A DNA stretch of 33,840 bases, from contig JAUCGB010000041.1 of NCBI GenBank assembly GCA_030377895.1, positions 1-33,840 of the forward strand. Direction: 5' to 3'. Positions within the stretch are counted from its first letter, which is position 1. Each line of letters begins with the position of its first letter. A model generated the notes under the pieces. It worked only from the letters and a program-made list of their open reading frames with translations, did no database searches and had not been told where the DNA came from. This stretch comes from Anaerolineales bacterium HSG24 (GTDB lineage Bacteria > Chloroflexota > Anaerolineae > 4572-78 > J111). The translations under genes were made by a program, and so were the position numbers. This document shows, piece after piece, positions 29,825 through 33,840 of this stretch.

Positions 29825-30217
29825 TTACAATTGGTAGAGCTTTCTTCTTGATCTTCTGGTTTTCGCTTTTTTCTTGGTTTTCTTCTTGTCAACAGTAACA
29901 GAATATACATTCGCGTCATCCTGATACTGTTCACCCAAATATTTCCGAAAACGCATAATATCGGTGGCTAATTTTGCCTTCTGGATTTCGATAAGCACCT
30001 GCTTGTAGCTATCATCCGGCAGTTTGATTTTTGCTGAGAAGTCAAGTCGATAGACGGTCAAGTCTCGTTGGGCCAAATAAAAGGTACTTTCTTGGGGTAG
30101 AAAATCTAGCTCGACAATCTCTTCCTCAATAATTGTGCTGATAATCAGCTTGGCAATCTTAGTATCCTCCATCAAATATTTGAATACAACATCATAAATT
30201 GGGTTAGCTATTTGCAT
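29825..30217 (-). pseudogene. Rpn-like PD-(D/E)XK nuclease, N-terminal part
   Basis: The 130-residue frame starts at ATG 30217 behind AAGGAG. It carries the nuclease core: 'MQIANPIYDVVFKYLMED', the acidic Asp59 in 'YRLDFSAKI' and Glu77-x-Gln79-Lys80 in 'VLIEIQKAK', then 'DIMRFRKYLGEQYQ'. Rpn proteins are recombination-promoting DNA endonucleases related to transposases. The frame leaves the family pattern in a run of AAG/AAA codons near 29860-29895 and ends in basic residues and a stop at 29825, while the true continuation is in another frame. This may be a disabling mutation, a sequencing error in an A-rich run, or programmed frameshifting. Confidence 0.75.
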
Positions 30218-30296
30218 GGATAAATCTCCTTGTGCTAGTTTTTAGAAATAATAGGGATATTTTATCCGAATTAGAAGATTTGTCAACTCCTGTTCC

Positions 30297-30354
30297 ATTC
30301 AAGGTAGTCCTGCATAGGTAGGTGACAGACCTATCCCGATTCCTTACCTTGAAT
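30297..30354. repeat. Small inverted repeat
   Basis: ATTCAAGGTA (30297-30306) pairs with TACCTTGAAT (30345-30354), and ATAGGT with ACCTAT inside. It lies in the shared upstream region between the divergent Rpn-like gene and the glycoside hydrolase gene. Confidence 0.55.
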
Positions 30355-30479
30355 AGACGACCTACGCCAATCCGACGCTTAAATCGTTGGATTCCCGATA
30401 GTCTCATGAAGTGCGTCATCAACCTGATTGTGATACCATGCTTGTAACCTGAATTTTAGCTCAATAAAGGAGATACATC

Positions 30480-30512
30480 GTGGCAAACAATGTCCAGAAG
30501 CCAGCCTTGTAA
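30480..30512 (+). CDS. Possible 10-residue leader peptide upstream of the glycoside hydrolase
   Basis: GTG 30480 lies seven bases after a strong AAAGGAG (30466-30472) and reads MANNVQKPAL before TAA at 30510-30512. The hydrolase start codons at 30490 (17 bases from the same site) and 30523 (10 bases after the leader stop) have no ribosome-binding site of their own. This suggests translation is coupled through the short frame, or that an indel has separated the site from the gene. Confidence 0.3.
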   Translation: MANNVQKPAL

Positions 30513-30522
30513 AACGAATAAT

Positions 30523-33486
30523 ATGCCTAATCGACTTAAACGTATACTCTTCATTATTATCATTCTGACCCAACTCGAATCTTCTATTTATATCAACAGC
30601 CAGCCCGTTTATGCCGACGACCCGCTCGAATCGGTGGCTGAGATTATGAGCCGCATGAGCATCGAAGACAAGGTCGGGCAACTGTTCCTCGTTCCGTTTG
30701 TCGGCAGTTGGACGAGCGAAAACTCCGATATTTGGACACTATTAACCGAGTACAAAATTGGTGGGGTAATTATTCTAGCCGCTAACAGCAACTTTGTTAA
30801 TGATGATACCGCGCCAGCGCAGATTACCGAACTGACCAATAGCTTGCAAGTCAATGCCTTCGGAACCAATCAACTCCCATTATTTATCGCCTTTGATCAT
30901 GAGGGGGACAATTTTCCTTATACCCGCGTTACCGGCGGAATGACGGCCATTCCAAGCCAGATGGCGATTGGTGCGACATGGCAACCTAGTTATGCCGAAG
31001 CGGTGGGCGAAATCGTGGGCGAGGAGATGTCGGCGATGGGAGTCAACATGGTCTTAGGCCCAGTGATCGATGTTCTCAATGACCCCCGTCCCACCGAGCG
31101 AGGCGATATTGGAATTCGAGTCTATGGGGGCGACCCCTATTGGGTCAGCCAAATGGGTAGAGCCTATATTCGGGGTCTGCATCGAGGTGGCGGGGGACGC
31201 ATCGTCAGCGTGGCAAAACATTTCCCCGGTCATGGTGGCAGTGACCGTCTGCCTGATAACGAGGTCGCCACGGTTGATAAATCGCTCCAAGAGTTGCAAC
31301 GGATTGAACTGCCCCCCTTCTTCCATATAATGACCGACCTGCCGGATGATACGCTCGGCAAAACCGACGCGGTCATGTCCAGTCACATCCGCTACCGTGG
31401 CTTTCAGGGCGACATCCGACAATTTACCGCTCCCATCAGTTTTGATGCCGATGGCATGGGAACTCTCTTCGCTCTGCCCGAAATGGCCGTTTGGCGTAAA
31501 CAGGGAGGTGTGGTCGTCAGCGATGCACTCGGAGTGCCAGCAGTTCGTAAACATTTTGACCCTTCTCTCGAAACCTTTCCCCATCGTCGGATTGCCAAAG
31601 AAGCTTTTTTAGCCGGAAACGATATTTTAAGTCTAGTGCAGTTCGATTCCCGTTCAATCTGGAGCCAACAATTTGAGAATATCAAAGACACTGTCACCTT
31701 TTTTCAGAATGAATATCGGAACAATCCCACCTTCGCCAAACGGGTTGATGAGGCGGTGACCCGTATCATTCGGCTTAAACTCAACCTCTACCCCAAAGCC
31801 AACCTCGACTTGCTAATCCATGACTCCGAAATCGCCATGCAGATTGGGGCGCAATCCCGTCCGATAATTAACGAAATCGCCCAATCGAGCCTGAGCCTGC
31901 TCTACCCCTCCGCTGAAGAGTTGAAATTACGTATTCCTGAGCCACCCCGTTCTGATGAAAAAATATTGGTCATTGTTGATGTGCGTCTCTCGCGCGAATG
32001 TTACACCACCGCTTGTGAGCCAAAAGAAACCTATATCCCTCGACAAAGTATCGAGGAGACGATTCTCCGATTTTATGGTAATGAGGCAACTGGACAAATT
32101 CAGTCAGAAAATATCAGCACTATCACCTTTTCTGAACTGAAATTGGCCTTGACCGGAGCCATCGAACTCCCTGCAACACCAACTGAGGTTGTGGACGAAA
32201 CACCACAAATCACTTTGCCGATCACTTTGCCAGATAACCTGACCAAACAGTTAGGCAATGGCGTGTCGTTGACTGCCACGCCAACCCCCAAGGCTGAGGA
32301 AGCGATCAGCAATAAGGTTGATAATACCGTCAGCGAAAATTCTCCGATTCGGATTTCTCCGGCTGAGGTGCGACGGCGGATTCAAGCGGCGGATTGGCTG
32401 ATTTTTGCCCCATTAGACTTAAATACCAAAGGGTTTAGCGATTCCGATGCGTTGCAACTGTTTTTGGCTCAGGAATCGGTGGCATTGCGAGATAAAACGA
32501 CAATTGTAGTGGCCTTTAATGCCCCTTATTATCTGGACACTACCGAAATCACCAAACTGAGCGCGTATTATGGGGCTTACAGTAAAACCAAACCCCACAT
32601 CGAGACGGCGGTTCGAGCCTTGTTTGGTGAGTTGACCACCACAGGCAAATCGCCCGTTTCGATTGATGGGCTTGGCTACGAACTGGTGACTGCTCTTGCC
32701 CCCGACCCCGAGCAAGATTTAGCCTTCATCCTGCTTGAGGTAGAGCCAAAAAGCCAAGTCCTACCCGTTAGAGCTAACGTTCAAGTTGGCCCAATTGTAG
32801 ATTACAACGGCAACCTCGTTCCAGACGGAACCCCGGTCGAACTGGTGGCTTATCGTGATGATCGTGAAATCGCCTCAATCTTGGGACATACCGTCCAAGG
32901 CATGTCTGAGGAAACGTTGGTCTTGAACGAAGCTGGGCCAGTTCAGATTTCCGCTCAAACGGGGCAACTCCAAAGCCGTCGCCACCTGACCGTTTCGGTA
33001 TTAGAGCCGACGGCTACTCCCACCTCAACCCCGACGGATGCTCCGACTTCGACCAATACGCCGACCTCGACCAATACGCCCTCGCCTTTTCCGCCGACCT
33101 CAACCTCAACAGCAAAACCCACCTCCACACCAGCGCAGACCGTTGTGCTGGCTAACATACCTCCCCCTGCCTCCTCTGAACCACGTCAGCTTGACGGGTT
33201 TGATTTTTTCATGGCGATGGGCGCGATTCTGTTGGCCAGTTTATTGGGATTCATGATCGGTTCAACGCAAGCCACGCCTCTGCCCGCCAAAATACGACAG
33301 GGATTATGGGCCTCAATTGCCGGATTATCGGTCTATCTCCTATACGGTTTCGGTCTCCTTCGCCCAGAGATGTTGTTTTTAGAACCACCGAATCTGCTAA
33401 CCAGTCGCTTGCTCTTGGGGATGTTAGTCTTTGTGGTCAGTTTCATCCCCAAGGCTATCAGCGTAAACCGGCATGGTTCAAACTGA
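30523..33486 (+). CDS. Glycoside hydrolase family 3 protein, secreted and C-terminally membrane-anchored
   Basis: I prefer ATG 30523 (MPNRLKRILFIIIILTQLES) because it gives a clean signal peptide; ATG 30490 would add 11 residues and is used for numbering here (998 residues). The GH3 barrel spans about 50-440 with 'SIEDKVGQLF', 'FIAFDHEGD' (134-140), 'KHFPGHGG' (243-250) and 'VVVSDALG' with likely nucleophile Asp345. This is the NagZ/beta-hexosaminidase branch, but the loop after KHFPGHG (SDRLPDNEVA) lacks the Asp-x-His dyad. A second alpha/beta domain and a beta-rich part (about 735-835) follow. Then come a Thr/Ser/Pro stalk (about 838-885) and three C-terminal membrane helices. The likely role is surface hydrolysis of amino-sugar polymers; activity is uncertain. 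Confidence 0.8.
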   Translation: MPNRLKRILFIIIILTQLESSIYINSQPVYADDPLESVAEIMSRMSIEDKVGQLFLVPFVGSWTSENSDIWTLLTEYKIGGVIILAANSNFVNDDTAPAQITELTNSLQVNAFGTNQLPLFIAFDHEGDNFPYTRVTGGMTAIPSQMAIGATWQPSYAEAVGEIVGEEMSAMGVNMVLGPVIDVLNDPRPTERGDIGIRVYGGDPYWVSQMGRAYIRGLHRGGGGRIVSVAKHFPGHGGSDRLPDNEVATVDKSLQELQRIELPPFFHIMTDLPDDTLGKTDAVMSSHIRYRGFQGDIRQFTAPISFDADGMGTLFALPEMAVWRKQGGVVVSDALGVPAVRKHFDPSLETFPHRRIAKEAFLAGNDILSLVQFDSRSIWSQQFENIKDTVTFFQNEYRNNPTFAKRVDEAVTRIIRLKLNLYPKANLDLLIHDSEIAMQIGAQSRPIINEIAQSSLSLLYPSAEELKLRIPEPPRSDEKILVIVDVRLSRECYTTACEPKETYIPRQSIEETILRFYGNEATGQIQSENISTITFSELKLALTGAIELPATPTEVVDETPQITLPITLPDNLTKQLGNGVSLTATPTPKAEEAISNKVDNTVSENSPIRISPAEVRRRIQAADWLIFAPLDLNTKGFSDSDALQLFLAQESVALRDKTTIVVAFNAPYYLDTTEITKLSAYYGAYSKTKPHIETAVRALFGELTTTGKSPVSIDGLGYELVTALAPDPEQDLAFILLEVEPKSQVLPVRANVQVGPIVDYNGNLVPDGTPVELVAYRDDREIASILGHTVQGMSEETLVLNEAGPVQISAQTGQLQSRRHLTVSVLEPTATPTSTPTDAPTSTNTPTSTNTPSPFPPTSTSTAKPTSTPAQTVVLANIPPPASSEPRQLDGFDFFMAMGAILLASLLGFMIGSTQATPLPAKIRQGLWASIAGLSVYLLYGFGLLRPEMLFLEPPNLLTSRLLLGMLVFVVSFIPKAISVNRHGSN

Positions 33487-33701
33487 AGGAATCATAAATG
33501 ATTTTTCACTTCCTTAAAGGCGAAGATTTGCGACAAACCAAATTATAAATGGTGAATGGTGAATTATAAATGGTAAATGAATGTAAGCGGCATTATGAAT
33601 GAATGTGACCAACTCTATCGTGTTTTCAGGGCCAGTATCCAACCGCTCTTGGCGCCAAAACATAATTTACCATTCACCATTTACCATTTATAATTTCTCA
33701 T
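33487..33701. repeat. Inverted repeat of (A)ATTATAAATGGTGAAT words
   Basis: AATTATAAATGGTGAATGGT (from 33541) with further ATAAATGGTAAATG words pairs with ACCATTCACCATTTACCATT and TATAATT at 33661-33695, one mismatch over about 24 bases. No gene is present between the hydrolase stop and the terminator. Confidence 0.6.
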
Positions 33702-33744
33702 GTAAACCCCACTCACCAACTCGGCGAGTGGGAGTTTACTTTTG
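33702..33744 (+). terminator. Intrinsic terminator of the glycoside hydrolase transcript
   Basis: GTAAACCCCACTCACC pairs with GGCGAGTGGGAGTTTAC around AACTC/T, followed by TTTTGG. It lies 215 bases after the hydrolase stop. The 95 bases that remain to the window end show no gene I can support. Confidence 0.75.
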
Positions 33745-33840
33745 GTAGTCAACCAGTCGTCATGTCGTCATGCATCCCCTTGACGTTGGCGGGCAACGAG
33801 TATATCATGCCCCTCACAATGGCACGTCAGGAGTAATCGG

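Noticed and set aside
31054..31584. 176-residue minus-strand open frame
   Set aside because: It is antisense to the well-supported glycoside hydrolase barrel, has no start signal and reads as low-plausibility protein.
1..33840. tRNA or rRNA genes
   Set aside because: No tRNA cloverleaf with a GGTTCGAATCC-type arm or rRNA segment was noticed on either strand; short or unusual ones could have been missed by eye.

Overview
The window most resembles a chromosomal segment of a Chloroflexota bacterium of the Anaerolineae type. The clues are a fused transaldolase/phosphoglucose isomerase, secreted proteins with a 'YLPLVLKN' motif just after the signal peptide, and Thr/Pro-rich linkers (TPTATPTSTP). 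Several accessory families shared with filamentous cyanobacteria are also present: an FGE-like coiled-coil protein, an HNH partner protein and an Rpn-type nuclease. The taxonomic call is inference from gene content; there is no rRNA or tRNA in the window. Nearly every long intergenic gap holds a short palindromic or terminal-inverted-repeat element, so the genome is probably rich in MITE-like repeats.

Layout. 1-600: the 3' end of a probable retroelement (group II intron-like) abutting a broken IS630-type transposase start. 601-4278 (+): a DUF4340 protein, then three subunits of a Na+-pumping biotin-dependent decarboxylase (gamma/delta, biotin carrier, beta); the carboxyltransferase alpha subunit is not here. 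4303-5938 (-): a small winged-helix protein and release factor 1. 6351-10275 (-): a surface-glycan set of sugar-nucleotide epimerase, flippase-like membrane protein and GT-C glycosyltransferase. 10618-11417 (-): two overlapping membrane genes, one a DUF4405 cytochrome b-like bundle. 11926-13941 (-): a beta-lactamase-fold lipoprotein hydrolase and an unknown 142-aa protein. 14209-16899 (-): an accessory module with an antitoxin-like protein, a truncated HNH nuclease and a membrane-anchored coiled-coil protein with an FGE-like C-terminal domain that lacks the catalytic cysteines. 17518-21291 (-): tal-pgi and an alpha/beta hydrolase. 21625-22332 (-): an acidic membrane protein.

22673-29079 (-) is the most unusual part. 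Three exported proteins are built from shared modules: a 1137-aa protein with the order PEBP, SMP-30 beta-propeller, all-helical LTxxQ-like domain, PEBP; a 517-aa lipoprotein that is mostly the same helical domain; and a 257-aa single-PEBP protein. The PEBP copies are almost identical at the DNA level and two of the genes share their upstream region, so this is a recently shuffled modular family. I do not recognise the helical domain and no function is established for the set.

29298-30217 (-) is an Rpn-like PD-(D/E)XK nuclease split by a frameshift in an A-rich lysine tract. 30490-33486 (+) is a secreted, C-terminally membrane-anchored family 3 glycoside hydrolase that lacks the usual NagZ His of the catalytic dyad. 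Good intrinsic terminators are visible at 450-480, 14135-14168, 17431-17470, 22409-22445 and 33702-33744.
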